A stretch of 64,000 nucleotides of DNA from CADCWK01 sp964244115 (GTDB lineage Bacteria > Chloroflexota > Chloroflexia > Thermomicrobiales > UBA6265). The notes under the pieces were generated by a model, which made no database searches, was not told the origin of the DNA, and saw only the letters and a program-made list of their open reading frames with translations. The stretch lies in contig CAXTHM010000006.1 in assembly GCA_964244115.1 (NCBI GenBank), forward strand, positions 1 through 64,000, read 5' to 3'. Each line of letters starts with the position of its first letter. Position 1 is the stretch's first letter. Both the position numbers and the translations under genes were made by a program. Shown in pieces: positions 16,994 through 25,838 of the stretch.

Positions 16994-17896
16994 ATGCCGA
17001 TGCTCCCCGATCTCGCCAACCTGATCCCGCTGGCCCAGCTCTCGGCCGGTGCGCCGCGCGGCGACCTGTACACGCACTGGTGGATCAACCCGTTCGTATT
17101 GGTCGGCGTCTTCGGGGCCGGGGCCGCGTACATCTGGTCTACCGGCCCGTGGGTGCGGACGCAGGCCGACCCGACGCCCTACCGGACGCTGCCCCGGCAG
17201 CGGTTCTCGTTCTTCCTCGCCCTCGCCCTGCTGCTGGTCGCGCTCGGGCCGCCGCTCGAGGATTGGGCGACCTGGTACCTGCTCAGCGCCCACATGGTGC
17301 AGCACCTCCTGCTGACCCTGATCGTGCCGCCGTTGCTGCTGCTCGGGCTGCCGGCCTGGCTGGTCCGCCCAGTGCTGACGCGGTTCCGGCCCGTCGAGCG
17401 AATCGGGTACGTCCTCACCCGGCCGATCGCCGGGCTGGCCCTGTCGGCGCTGGTGACCCTGATCTTCCATGTGCCGGCGGTGATGGAGGTCTCCTGCACG
17501 GACCCACTGCTCCACTGGGTCGAGCGGTTCTGCTACGTCTTCGCCTACCTGCTGTTCTGGTGGTCGATCGTCGGGCCGCTGCCGGAGTGGCCGAAGCTGA
17601 CCGAGCCGCTCCAGTGCCTGCTGCTGTTCCTCCAGATGCTGCCGATGATCCTCGTCGGGGCGCCGATCACGCTGGCGAACTCGGTGATCTACCCGATGTA
17701 CACCGAGCACCCGTTCGGGCTGTTCGACGTCGACCCGATCGTGGACCAGCAGGCTGCCGGGCTGATGATGTGGGTCCTGGGGATGGTCGGGATGCTGATC
17801 CCGCTGTCGTTCATCTTCCTGCGCTGGGCCGGGCGGCAGGACGCCGAGGCCCGGGGCGAGCACCGACCGCCGACCCCGCGTAGTGCCGGCGACTGA
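16994..17896 (+). CDS. ctaG: Cytochrome c oxidase assembly factor CtaG (caa3 type)
   Basis: A 300-residue integral membrane protein with about seven helices. It has the family features THWWINPF near residue 26, the DWATWYLLSAHMVQH helix and the PPLLLLGLP turn that follows, and an NSVIYPMY segment near the end. Proteins of this type are needed to form active caa3 oxidase, probably by helping copper insertion. It follows the oxidase genes, separated only by the repeat at 16604-16850. Start chosen at the ATG before DLANLIPLAQ. Confidence 0.92.
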   Translation: MPMLPDLANLIPLAQLSAGAPRGDLYTHWWINPFVLVGVFGAGAAYIWSTGPWVRTQADPTPYRTLPRQRFSFFLALALLLVALGPPLEDWATWYLLSAHMVQHLLLTLIVPPLLLLGLPAWLVRPVLTRFRPVERIGYVLTRPIAGLALSALVTLIFHVPAVMEVSCTDPLLHWVERFCYVFAYLLFWWSIVGPLPEWPKLTEPLQCLLLFLQMLPMILVGAPITLANSVIYPMYTEHPFGLFDVDPIVDQQAAGLMMWVLGMVGMLIPLSFIFLRWAGRQDAEARGEHRPPTPRSAGD

Positions 17897-18088
17897 CCGA
17901 GCCCGGATGGCACCCGATGTGTGCTGTGCTGACAACATTCGGGACTTCCGGACCCGCGCACGGGTGCCTATACTTGTTGTGTTCCCTGCCCCGGGCGCAC
18001 GGCGATCGTGAACCGAGACGATCGCCACCACGGTGACCGCGAACCATCCCCGACGGATGGCCGATCGGTCTCCCTGCTGGAGCGAACC

Positions 18089-18445
18089 ATGGCCGTAGCG
18101 CAGTCACCTCCGCGGTTGCCCCCGACGACGACGATCCGCCCGACATACCGCGAACCGACGCCGCCCGCCAAGCCGGACGACAAGGCGCCGGTCTGGGCGT
18201 TCGTCTGGACGCTGTTCGGGTTCAAGATGGCGATCGTCGCGGTGATCCTCTATTCGAACCCCAGTCACGCCACGAGCCTCCTCGTCCTAGCGACGACGTG
18301 GTTCTGGCTGATCATCCCGGCGTTCGCGGTAGCCGGGCCGATCGCGTTCCGGTGGCGGCTGCGGAAGGTCCGCCGGCAGCGGGCCGCGCTCCGGCGGTCG
18401 GAGTGGCTGATGGACGCCGACAGGCTCGGTTCCGGCAACGACTGA
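18089..18445 (+). CDS. Small membrane protein, function unknown
   Basis: A 118-residue protein. A Pro-rich N-terminus is followed by two helices (VWAFVWTLFGFKMAIVAVIL and LLVLATTWFWLIIPAFAVAG) and a basic cytoplasmic tail (RWRLRKVRRQR). GGAG precedes the ATG at 18089; an upstream ATG at 18008 would add 27 charged residues. It follows ctaG and may belong to the respiratory cluster, but no family is recognised. Confidence 0.6.
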   Translation: MAVAQSPPRLPPTTTIRPTYREPTPPAKPDDKAPVWAFVWTLFGFKMAIVAVILYSNPSHATSLLVLATTWFWLIIPAFAVAGPIAFRWRLRKVRRQRAALRRSEWLMDADRLGSGND

Positions 18446-18630
18446 CGGTCGGCCCTGGTTGCCGTCGATTCCGTCGAGCCGCAGGCGACGACATGCCCCC
18501 GCGCGCATCGGGGTCCGGCAGCGGCGCCGGATCAGTGGACAAGTGACCGGCCGACCGGCGAAGATCACGCGGAACGATTGCATCGGCCGGTGGCGACACT
18601 GGCCGCCGAGGGTGTCCGGGGGACAGGACC

Positions 18631-19239
18631 GTGAAACAGCAGGCGAACTTCGGCAAACTCTTCCTCCGGCCGATCCTCCTCCTGGTGATCGTCTTCGCCT
18701 TCGCGGTCGGCTTCGTCGTCGGCTACGGCGAGTGGCTGCTGGCGGTGACGGACGCGACGGTCGAGAAGGACTCCTTCGCCCGGCCCGAGCTCTGGGTGGC
18801 GATCGGTTCCGGCGCCGTGATCGTGATCGTCGCCGGTCTGATCGCCTACAGCCCGCCGGGCCGCTTCGCCTTCCTCGAGCGCGGCCAGATGCTCGGCAGG
18901 GAGGCGATCTTCGCGCCGCCGCCGCCGGGCCCGGCCTCGGTCGCCCGGAGCGGCGGTACCGGCTCCGTCGGCCAGATCGCCGAGGGCTGGACGCTGTTCG
19001 CCAAGGACACCCCGCTGGCCTACGTCATCGGCACGGTGCCCGGTCGCCGGGGGCAGGGCGGCTATCTCTACGCCGCCGGCTTCGATGGCAACGCCCGCCA
19101 GATCTGGGTCCCGGTCGATGCGGTCGCCGATGTCTATCCGGAGACCCGCTCCGCCTTCCTGACGATGCGCGGCACCGACCCGGCCGTCTACGGGTGGACC
19201 AATATGCCGGAGTCGGTCAAGCCCGTCCGGGGTTCCTGA
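18631..19239 (+). CDS. Membrane protein with C-terminal soluble domain, function unknown
   Basis: A 202-residue protein starting with GTG. Two helices lie at about 11-33 and 52-73. A soluble domain of about 110 residues follows with aromatic/Gly pairs (GGYLYAAGFDGNARQIWVPV). Its layout fits a small sensory or envelope protein with the domain on one side of the membrane. No family or catalytic motif is recognised. It is the last gene of the co-directional run that begins with coxB. Confidence 0.6.
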   Translation: MKQQANFGKLFLRPILLLVIVFAFAVGFVVGYGEWLLAVTDATVEKDSFARPELWVAIGSGAVIVIVAGLIAYSPPGRFAFLERGQMLGREAIFAPPPPGPASVARSGGTGSVGQIAEGWTLFAKDTPLAYVIGTVPGRRGQGGYLYAAGFDGNARQIWVPVDAVADVYPETRSAFLTMRGTDPAVYGWTNMPESVKPVRGS

Positions 19240-19653
19240 TCCCGGGTTCAGGGTGACGCGACATCGGTGAGTGATGGTGCGGACCTGGCTGGTCGGGGGA
19301 CTCCCGGCTGGCCGGGTCCACGTTTGTTTCTGCCGGGACCCGTTTCGAGACCCTCTGCGCCTCGTCTGACCGGCCCTGAAGGGTCCGGCTGAAGGACATC
19401 GTTGGCGACGCTGATGGCCATCATGCCGCGCCCCGTGACCGTAGCCGCGCGTTCGGACGCGATCGTGCGGACCGATGTCGTTGAGCCGGCTCGCTTCGCT
19501 GGCCTTCAGGGCTGGTTGGGACGAGGGCGGTGTCGTGCCCTTCGGCAGGGACGAGGAAGGCCCTGTCCCTGCGGGGAGCGGTAGGCGACGATACGGCCAC
19601 AGTGGGACAATGACGACCGGATGCGATCAGACCAGCGAGAGGGTTCCGGGGCA
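19240..19653. other. Intergenic region without a supported gene
   Basis: Short frames here have no protein-like features. A GGGACGAGG motif is repeated at about 19518 and 19549. Nothing else stands out. Confidence 0.45.
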
Positions 19654-20826
19654 ATGACCACTGCGAAGATCGACGGCACGGCGACCCGAATGACGACCAG
19701 CCTGACGACGGACCTGCGGGCCGCGGCGGAGGCGTCCGTTGAGCGGGTGGCGACGCTGGCGGGCGAGGTCGCGCTGGTCGCCGCGCCGTCCAACCATGAG
19801 GCCGACCGGGCCCGATTCGTCGCCGACCGGCTCCGGGCGATGGGGTACGAGCCGGAGATCGACGAGGTCGGTAACGTCATCGTCCGCCGCGGGCAGCAGG
19901 GTGGGCCGGCGATCCTGATGATGGCCCACACCGACACCGTCTTCCCGTTCGACGTCCCGCTGCGGGCGGAGCGCGACGGCGACTGGCTGTCCGGCCCTGG
20001 CATCGGCGACAACAGCACCTCGGTCGCGGCCGTGATGACCGCCCTGGCGATCCTGGACGAGCACGAGATCGCAACACCGGCGGACCTGATCGTCGTCTTC
20101 AACGTCGGCGAGGAGGGGCTCGGGAATCTGCGCGGCGCCCGGGTGGCGACGGATCGCTTCGCCGGCGATATCTCCGGCGTGCTGGTGATCGACGGCAAGA
20201 TCGGCCACGTCACCAACGGCGGCGTCGGCTCCAGCCGCTGGCGGGTCACAGTCGCCGGTCCGGGCGGCCACTCGTACATGCACTTTGGCCGGCCGAGCGC
20301 GATCCACGGGCTGGCGGAGATCATCGCCGGGATCGCGGCGATCCCCGTGCCGAAGGAGCCGAAGACCACGCTCAACGTGGGCATGATCAGCGGCGGGACC
20401 TCGGTCAACACGATCGCCGCAAGGGCCGAGGCGATCGTCGATCTCCGGTCCGAGAGCGCCGACGCGCTGGCCGAACTGGTCGCCAACGCCCGGGAGGTCG
20501 TCGAGCGGCTGGGTGAGAGTGGCCAGGGGTTGACGGCGACGATCGAGATCCTCGGGGAGCGCCCGGCCGGCGTCCTGCCGGTCGAGACGCCGCTGATCCA
20601 GCTCGCGGCCGACAGTGCCCGGCTGATCGGCCATGAGCCGCGCTTCAACACCTCCAGCACGGACGCCAACATCCCGATCGCGCGCGGCATCCCGGCCGTC
20701 TGCGTCGGCATCTACGACGGCGAAGAGGCGCACACGGTCAACGAGCGGGTCTTCGTCCCGTCGATCCGGTTGGGGATGGTCCATCTGGTCGACCTGATGA
20801 TCCGGGCCGGCACGGTCTCCGCGTAG
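19654..20826 (+). CDS. M20 family metallopeptidase/deacylase
   Basis: A 390-residue zinc hydrolase of the M20 clan (ArgE/DapE/CPG2-like). Metal and catalytic residues are visible: H92 and D94 in AHTDT, D119 in GIGDNS, and E153/E154 in NVGEEG. A dimerisation insert starts near GVGSSRWRV, with GGHSYMH. A C-terminal metal histidine lies in EEAHTVNE. The first 20 residues are poorly conserved. Substrate cannot be told; GGHSYMHFGRPSAIHGL resembles tripeptidase/carboxypeptidase members. Start at the ATG 19654; an ATG at 19621 is possible. Confidence 0.86.
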   Translation: MTTAKIDGTATRMTTSLTTDLRAAAEASVERVATLAGEVALVAAPSNHEADRARFVADRLRAMGYEPEIDEVGNVIVRRGQQGGPAILMMAHTDTVFPFDVPLRAERDGDWLSGPGIGDNSTSVAAVMTALAILDEHEIATPADLIVVFNVGEEGLGNLRGARVATDRFAGDISGVLVIDGKIGHVTNGGVGSSRWRVTVAGPGGHSYMHFGRPSAIHGLAEIIAGIAAIPVPKEPKTTLNVGMISGGTSVNTIAARAEAIVDLRSESADALAELVANAREVVERLGESGQGLTATIEILGERPAGVLPVETPLIQLAADSARLIGHEPRFNTSSTDANIPIARGIPAVCVGIYDGEEAHTVNERVFVPSIRLGMVHLVDLMIRAGTVSA

Positions 20827-20871
20827 AGAGCTGGAAGGGTCGATCGGCTGTCCCGGAGCGGACCGCCGCCC

Positions 20872-20940
20872 AGCCGGGGTGAAGCTGCTCGCTCACCCGC
20901 CAACGCGATGTCGACTCCGCGGGTGCATGGAGCGGGGAGC
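20872..20940. repeat. Degenerate Family A repeat
   Basis: It carries CCGGGGTGAAGCTGCTCGCTCACCCG and a GAGCGGGGAGC end, but the long pairing arms are mutated. It lies 90 bases before the complete copy at 21033. Confidence 0.5.
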
Positions 20941-21032
20941 CGCATCGGAATGGGGCTCGGGCATCATCTGCGGCCCCCTGCCGTCACCCTCGTGGAATGA
21001 CGTTTCGCCGGCCATCGTCATGCCGGATCGCT

Positions 21033-21244
21033 TTATACGGAATCCGGGTAAACGGTTGTTGAACCTGTGACACCTGGGTGGCGGAGCAGACCTCTCCCCC
21101 CAGCGGAGCGAGACCCTTCTCCGGCTCACCTGCTCGCTCACCCGCTGAAGCGGCTCACGCTACGCTGCGGCTCGCAGGTGCCCAGAGAGGGGAGCACCAC
21201 GCACCTGCGGTCACGCACCAAGCTTCAACCCGGATTCCGTATCA
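21033..21244. repeat. MITE-like element A1 (terminal inverted repeats around a Family A hairpin)
   Basis: The left end reads TATACGGAATCCGGGT and the right end ACCCGGATTCCGTATCA, nearly perfect inverted repeats. Inside is a Family A hairpin (GCGGAGCAGACCTCTCCCC ... GGTGCCCAGAGAGGGGAG). Same ends as 25452-25620 and 28025-28223. No coding capacity. Confidence 0.85.
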
Positions 21245-21315
21245 GGCGCGGGAAGACCGGGCTGGCCCTTCGCTCACCGGTCATCGCTGTTCGCGTCGAC
21301 GACGAGGAAACCCGG

Positions 21316-22107
21316 ATGCCGCTGCGCAAGGTCACCGCGACCCGCTATGTGACGCCGCTGCGCGAGGGCGGTTCGCTGCCCGCCATCGCCGAGGCGGACG
21401 ACGACGGGACCTACGTCGTGAAGTTCCGGGCGGCCGCCCAGGGGCCACGGGCGCTCGTGGCCGAGGTCATCGCCGGGGAGATCGGCCGGACGCTCGGGCT
21501 GCCCGTCCCGGAGCTGGTGCTGGTCGAGATCGACCCGGAGTTCGGCCGGGCCGAGCCGCATCAGGAGATCCAGGAGCTGATCCAGCGGAGTGTCGGGCTG
21601 AACCTCGGCATGGATTACCTGCCCGGCTCGCTGACGTTCGACCCGGTCGCCAGGTTGCCGCCAGATGCGGACCTCGCCGCCCGGATCGTCTGGTTCGACG
21701 CCTTCGTGACGAACGTGGACCGCACCGCCCGCAACACCAACCTGCTCCGCTGGCACCGCGCCCTGTGGCTGATCGACCATGGGGCGGCGATGTACTTCCA
21801 CCACACCTGGAACGACGTCCCCACCCAGGCCCGGTCGCCGTTCGGCCGGGTGCAGGACCACGTCCTGCTGCCGTTCGCGGGGCCGATCGCCGCGGTCGAC
21901 GCCGATCTACGGTCACGGCTCGGGGCCGACGACCTGACCCGGATCGTCGGCCTGGTCCCGGACGACTGGCTGGGCGGCGAGGCCGGGTTCGCGGACGCCG
22001 ACGCGCACCGGGTCGCCTACATCGACTACTTCACCCAGCGGCTGGCGGCGACCGACCGCTTCGTCGAGGAGGCCGACCGTGCCAGAGCAGCCATCCATCC
22101 CGCCTGA
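21316..22107 (+). CDS. HipA-like kinase-fold protein (HipA_2 type)
   Basis: A 263-residue protein of the short HipA-related family, often mislabelled as an aminotransferase. N-terminal TYVVKFRAAAQGPRALVAE fits the nucleotide-binding lysine strand. The kinase-like catalytic segment is WFDAFVTNVDRTARNTN, and LWLIDHGAAM fits the metal-binding position. GAGG precedes the ATG at 21316. Members usually sit next to DUF3037 proteins, and one is present at 22830. The pair may be a toxin-antitoxin-like or signalling unit; the target is unknown. It overlaps the next small gene by 29 bases. Confidence 0.8.
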   Translation: MPLRKVTATRYVTPLREGGSLPAIAEADDDGTYVVKFRAAAQGPRALVAEVIAGEIGRTLGLPVPELVLVEIDPEFGRAEPHQEIQELIQRSVGLNLGMDYLPGSLTFDPVARLPPDADLAARIVWFDAFVTNVDRTARNTNLLRWHRALWLIDHGAAMYFHHTWNDVPTQARSPFGRVQDHVLLPFAGPIAAVDADLRSRLGADDLTRIVGLVPDDWLGGEAGFADADAHRVAYIDYFTQRLAATDRFVEEADRARAAIHPA

Positions 22108-22333
22108 GCCATCGCGCCGGACCACCGTCACCCCGCCGACCGTCCGGCAGATCTGGATGCGCGCCGTCATCATGGCGGTGGTGCTGGCGCTGTTCGTCGC
22201 GATCGCGTTCGGCCGCTTCGAGACCGAGCGGGTCGTCCGCCTGTTCATCCTCTGGGCCGTCCCGCTGGCCCTCGTCTTCGGTGGGCTGTTCACGCTGCTC
22301 AACCGCCCGACCGGGGATGGGGGGCGACGATGA
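22079..22333 (+). CDS. Small two-helix membrane protein
   Basis: An 84-residue protein starting with GTG inside the end of the HipA-like gene. Two helices (AVIMAVVLALFVAIAFG and LFILWAVPLALVFGGLF) follow a Pro/Thr-rich N-terminus. The overlap suggests co-expression with the kinase-like gene. No family is recognised. Confidence 0.55.
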   Translation: MPEQPSIPPEPSRRTTVTPPTVRQIWMRAVIMAVVLALFVAIAFGRFETERVVRLFILWAVPLALVFGGLFTLLNRPTGDGGRR

Positions 22334-22436
22334 GTGACGTGTCGGCGTCTGCGGCAGAGGATCTGCTACTCGATCTCAAACCTGAGGATCGTCGGCGAGA
22401 ACAGTTCGGTACGGGGTGTGACGATGGACGCGCATG

Positions 22437-22762
22437 GGTAGCGGAGCAGACCCCTCCCCCAGCCCCTCCCCTGCTCGGTTCGTCGTCCCTCCTCACCGCC
22501 AGGAGAGGGGAGCAAGTCGCATTCGCGAAAGCCGTAACGCTTTCAGCAAGCGGCTTCGTTCCCTGGCTGACGTTGTCCTCGATGTCCAACAGCGGTCAAA
22601 CCTTGTCCGACGCCACAGTTGCGGATCTCCCGAGCAGGACTACCTGCTTCCGCCATCGCCGTCTGCTCCCCTCTCCGGGCACCTGTGCAGCCGAAGCCGC
22701 TTCAGCGGGTGAGCGCGCAGGTGAGCCGGAGAGGGGCTGGGGGAGAGGTCTGCTCCGTCACC
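22437..22762. repeat. Two Family A hairpins in opposite orientation
   Basis: Positions 22438-22515 hold a copy in forward orientation (GCGGAGCAGACCCCTCCCCC). Positions 22666-22760 hold one in reverse (ending GGGGGAGAGGTCTGCTCCG). The pair makes a large inverted structure of about 320 bases. It separates the HipA-like operon from the DUF3037 gene. No coding potential. Confidence 0.75.
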
Positions 22763-22829
22763 CGGGCGCTTCCATTACAGCCCGCCCCGAGGCTTTCCGG
22801 AACCCCCGTCATTGGATGGCGCGATCGTG

Positions 22830-23243
22830 ATGCCGGAGCAACCGTGGGTCCGGTTCGAGTACGCCGTCATCCGGGTGATCCCGCGGGTGGAGCGGGGCGA
22901 GGCGATCAACGCCGGCGTCGTGCTGTTCTGCCGGGCGCGGCGCTTCCTCGGGGCGCGAGTCGGGCTCGGGGACGCGCGTGAGCTGGCGCTGCGGGCGATC
23001 GCGCCGGACGCCGACCTCGACGCGATCCGGGAGCGGCTGGAGATCATCCCGCTGATCTGCTCGGGGGCGCCCGGTTCCGGGCCGATCGGGCGGTTGACGC
23101 AAGCAGAGCGGTTCCACTGGGTCGTCGCGCCGCAGAGCACCGTCGTGCAGGCCGGGCCGATCCACACCGGGATCTGCACGGACCCGGTGACGGCGCTGGA
23201 TGACGCCTATGCCGCCATGCTCGGGCTGACGGACGCCCGATAG
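22830..23243 (+). CDS. DUF3037 family protein
   Basis: A 137-residue protein matching the DUF3037 pattern: FEYAVIRVIPRVERGEAINAG at the start, then VVLFCRARRFLGARV and FHWVVAPQSTVVQ. The family is of unknown role but is typically encoded next to HipA_2 kinase-like proteins, as here, where the partner lies upstream beyond a repeat cluster. The ATG at 22830 starts just before the conserved part. Confidence 0.85.
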   Translation: MPEQPWVRFEYAVIRVIPRVERGEAINAGVVLFCRARRFLGARVGLGDARELALRAIAPDADLDAIRERLEIIPLICSGAPGSGPIGRLTQAERFHWVVAPQSTVVQAGPIHTGICTDPVTALDDAYAAMLGLTDAR

Positions 23244-23496
23244 CCACGGTCGGGTACCGTGCCCGGACCATCCCGGTGATCCGGCCGGACCGCCGTCGGT
23301 CCTGACGAGGCCGGGATGGCTCCGAACTGGCATGGATCAGGGACGACCGGGCGGCGCCGACAGTGCCCTGCCCGGAAGGGTGATGCGTGCCGCGTCCCCG
23401 ATGACCGATGATGGGAACGAGACGCAGTCGCGGTAGGGGAGACCTCCCAGCGCGACCCACCAGCCCACCCACTCAGCAGGACAGGACGCTATCGGT

Positions 23497-25383
23497 ATGG
23501 AATCGACCGCCTACACCTCGATGCGCTACGCCATGCATGGCGACGATCCGCGCCGGCCGCTCTCGAAGATGACGCTGCGGCGGATCGGGACGTTCGCGCG
23601 GCCGCACCGGCGTCGCCTCGTGCTGTTCCTCCTGCTCAGCGTCGCGACCGCGATCCTGGCGGTCGCGACGCCGACGCTGGCCGGGCGGGTCGTCAACGAG
23701 ATCGACGACAACGGCTCGCGGGAGGTCGTGATCCGCCTGGCCGCCATCATCGGCGTGATCGCGATCGCCGAAGCCGGGCTCGGCGTCCTGATCCGCTGGC
23801 TGTCGGCGAGCATCGGCGAGAGCCTGATCCTGCAACTCCGGACGGCCGTCTTCGACCACGTCCAGAGCATGCCGATCGCGTTCTTCACGCGGACCCGGAC
23901 CGGTGCGCTGGTCAGCCGGCTGAACAACGATGTCATCGGGGCGCAGCGAGCGTTCAGCGACACCCTGTCCGGGGTGGTCAGCAACATCGTCATGCTCGCC
24001 CTGACGCTGGTCGTCATGCTCGGGATCTCCTGGCAGATCACCTTGGTCGCGCTGGTCCTGCTGCCGGTCTTCGTGCTGCCGGCCCGGCGGATGGGCTCGC
24101 TGCTGGCCCGGCTCCAGCGGGAGTCGGCCGATTACAACGCGATGATGAGTTCGCAGATGACCGAGCGGTTCTCGGCACCGGGCGCGACGCTCGTGAAGCT
24201 GTTCGGCCGGCCAGCCGAGGAGTCGGCCGAGTTCGCGGCCCGGGCCAGTCGCGTCCGGGACATCGGCGTCCGCGCGGCGATGGTCCAGTTCGTCTTCATC
24301 ACCGCCCTGACGCTGGTCTCGGCGCTGGCGCTGGCGGCCGTCTACGGGCTGGGCGGCTTCTACGCCCTGCGGGGGCAACTTGAGACCGGCTCGGTCGTCG
24401 CCCTCGCCCTGCTGCTGACCCGGCTCTACGCGCCATTGATCGCCCTGGCCAGCGCCCGGGTGGCGGTCATGAGCGCGTTGGTCAGCTTCGAGCGGGTCTT
24501 CGAGGTGCTGGACCTCACGCCCCTGATCGCCGACCGTCCCGACGCCCGGACCGTCCCGGAGGGGCCGGTATCGGTCGAGTTCGAGCATGTCTCCTTCGCC
24601 TACCCGTCGGCCGACAAGGTCTCGCTCGCCTCCCTGGAGGAGGTCGCGATCCTCGATACCCGCGGCGGCGTCGAGGTGTTGCACGACCTCTCGTTCCGGG
24701 TCGAGCCGGGGCAGCTCGTGGCGCTCGTCGGGTCGTCCGGCGCCGGCAAATCGACGATCGCCCAACTCGTCCCGCGGCTCTACGACATCGACGAGGGGGC
24801 GGTCCGGCTGTCCGGCGTTGATGTCCGTGACCTCTCGGCCGAGTCGATCCGGCGGACGATCGGGATGGTGACGCAGGACGGGCACCTGTTCCACGACACG
24901 CTCCGCGCCAACCTGCTGCTGGCCCGGCCGGAGGCGACGGAGGACGAGCTCTGGGAGGCGCTGCGCCGGGCCCGGCTGGTCGACCTGATCCGGGAGCTGC
25001 CGGACGGGCTGGAGACGGTCGTCGGCGAGCGCGGGTACCGATTCTCCGGCGGCGAGCGCCAGCGGCTGACGATCGCCCGAATGCTGCTGGCCCAGCCGTG
25101 GGTCGTGATCCTCGACGAGGCGACCGCCTCGCTGGATTCGACGTCGGAGGCGGCGGTCCAGGCGGCGCTGGCCGAGGCGCTGACGGGCCGGACGGCGGTC
25201 GTGATCGCCCACCGGCTCTCGACGGTCCGGGCGGCCGACCTGATCCTCGTCCTCGAAGCCGGGCGGATCGTCGAGCGCGGCACCCACGACGAGCTGCTCC
25301 TCAAGGGCGGACGCTACGAGGAGCTGTACCGGACCCAGTTCGCGGAGCAGCCGGTCGCCGTCGAGGTGGCCGCCGCCGACTGA
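23497..25383 (+). CDS. ABC exporter, fused membrane and ATPase domains
   Basis: A 628-residue half-transporter that dimerises to export an unknown substrate, perhaps a lipid or drug. Residues 30-345 hold six helices of the type I exporter fold. The ATPase has Walker A GSSGAGKST at 412-420, the signature FSGGERQ at 516-522, Walker B with D540/E541 in LDEATASLDS, and the switch His H572. Between the first strands lies an extra loop of about 20 residues (KVSLASLEEVAILD). No partner gene is adjacent, so it is probably a homodimer. Confidence 0.92.
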   Translation: MESTAYTSMRYAMHGDDPRRPLSKMTLRRIGTFARPHRRRLVLFLLLSVATAILAVATPTLAGRVVNEIDDNGSREVVIRLAAIIGVIAIAEAGLGVLIRWLSASIGESLILQLRTAVFDHVQSMPIAFFTRTRTGALVSRLNNDVIGAQRAFSDTLSGVVSNIVMLALTLVVMLGISWQITLVALVLLPVFVLPARRMGSLLARLQRESADYNAMMSSQMTERFSAPGATLVKLFGRPAEESAEFAARASRVRDIGVRAAMVQFVFITALTLVSALALAAVYGLGGFYALRGQLETGSVVALALLLTRLYAPLIALASARVAVMSALVSFERVFEVLDLTPLIADRPDARTVPEGPVSVEFEHVSFAYPSADKVSLASLEEVAILDTRGGVEVLHDLSFRVEPGQLVALVGSSGAGKSTIAQLVPRLYDIDEGAVRLSGVDVRDLSAESIRRTIGMVTQDGHLFHDTLRANLLLARPEATEDELWEALRRARLVDLIRELPDGLETVVGERGYRFSGGERQRLTIARMLLAQPWVVILDEATASLDSTSEAAVQAALAEALTGRTAVVIAHRLSTVRAADLILVLEAGRIVERGTHDELLLKGGRYEELYRTQFAEQPVAVEVAAAD

Positions 25384-25451
25384 GGCGACCGAGGCGCGGC
25401 CCCGTCTGCTGACCGGCGGGGATCCGACGAGCGACAGGTCGAATGCGTATC

Positions 25452-25620
25452 TGATACGGAATCCGGGTAAATGGTCGGTGGACCCGTGACCCCCTCGCTG
25501 GCGGAGCAGACCTCTCCCCCAACCGGGGTGAATTTGCTCGCTCACCCGGTGACGCGGCTCTCGCTACGCCGCGGCTCACAGGTGCCCAGAGAGGGGAGTC
25601 TTTACCCGGATTCGGTATCA
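25452..25620. repeat. MITE-like element A2
   Basis: The ends are TGATACGGAATCCGGGTAAA (25452-25471) and TTTACCCGGATTCGGTATCA (25601-25620): inverted repeats of 20 bases with one mismatch. The interior is a Family A hairpin. It fills most of the gap between the ABC and MMPL exporters. Confidence 0.88.
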
Positions 25621-25838
25621 ACGGTCAAGACGAGTCAATGATCGGAGGGTGTGGGCGGCTCAGCCGTCGGCCGGTCAACGAGGTCGTCGATCTGGCGGTC
25701 CGTCGATCCGCAACGCGTGCCAGCCCGCCGTCACCATTCGGTCGTACCTTGCCCGCATTCCGCTGATAGACTGCGACGGTCTCCCGGCTATTCGGGCGAC
25801 GTCCTCCGTTGGGCCAACGCGAAGGGGATCTAGAGATC

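Noticed and set aside
22330..22830. Open frame between the HipA-like operon and DUF3037
   Set aside because: It is made of two inverted Family A repeats.
23473..25545. Long open frame opposite the ABC exporter
   Set aside because: Mirror frame rich in Arg, Asp and Gln; all ABC motifs are on the plus strand.
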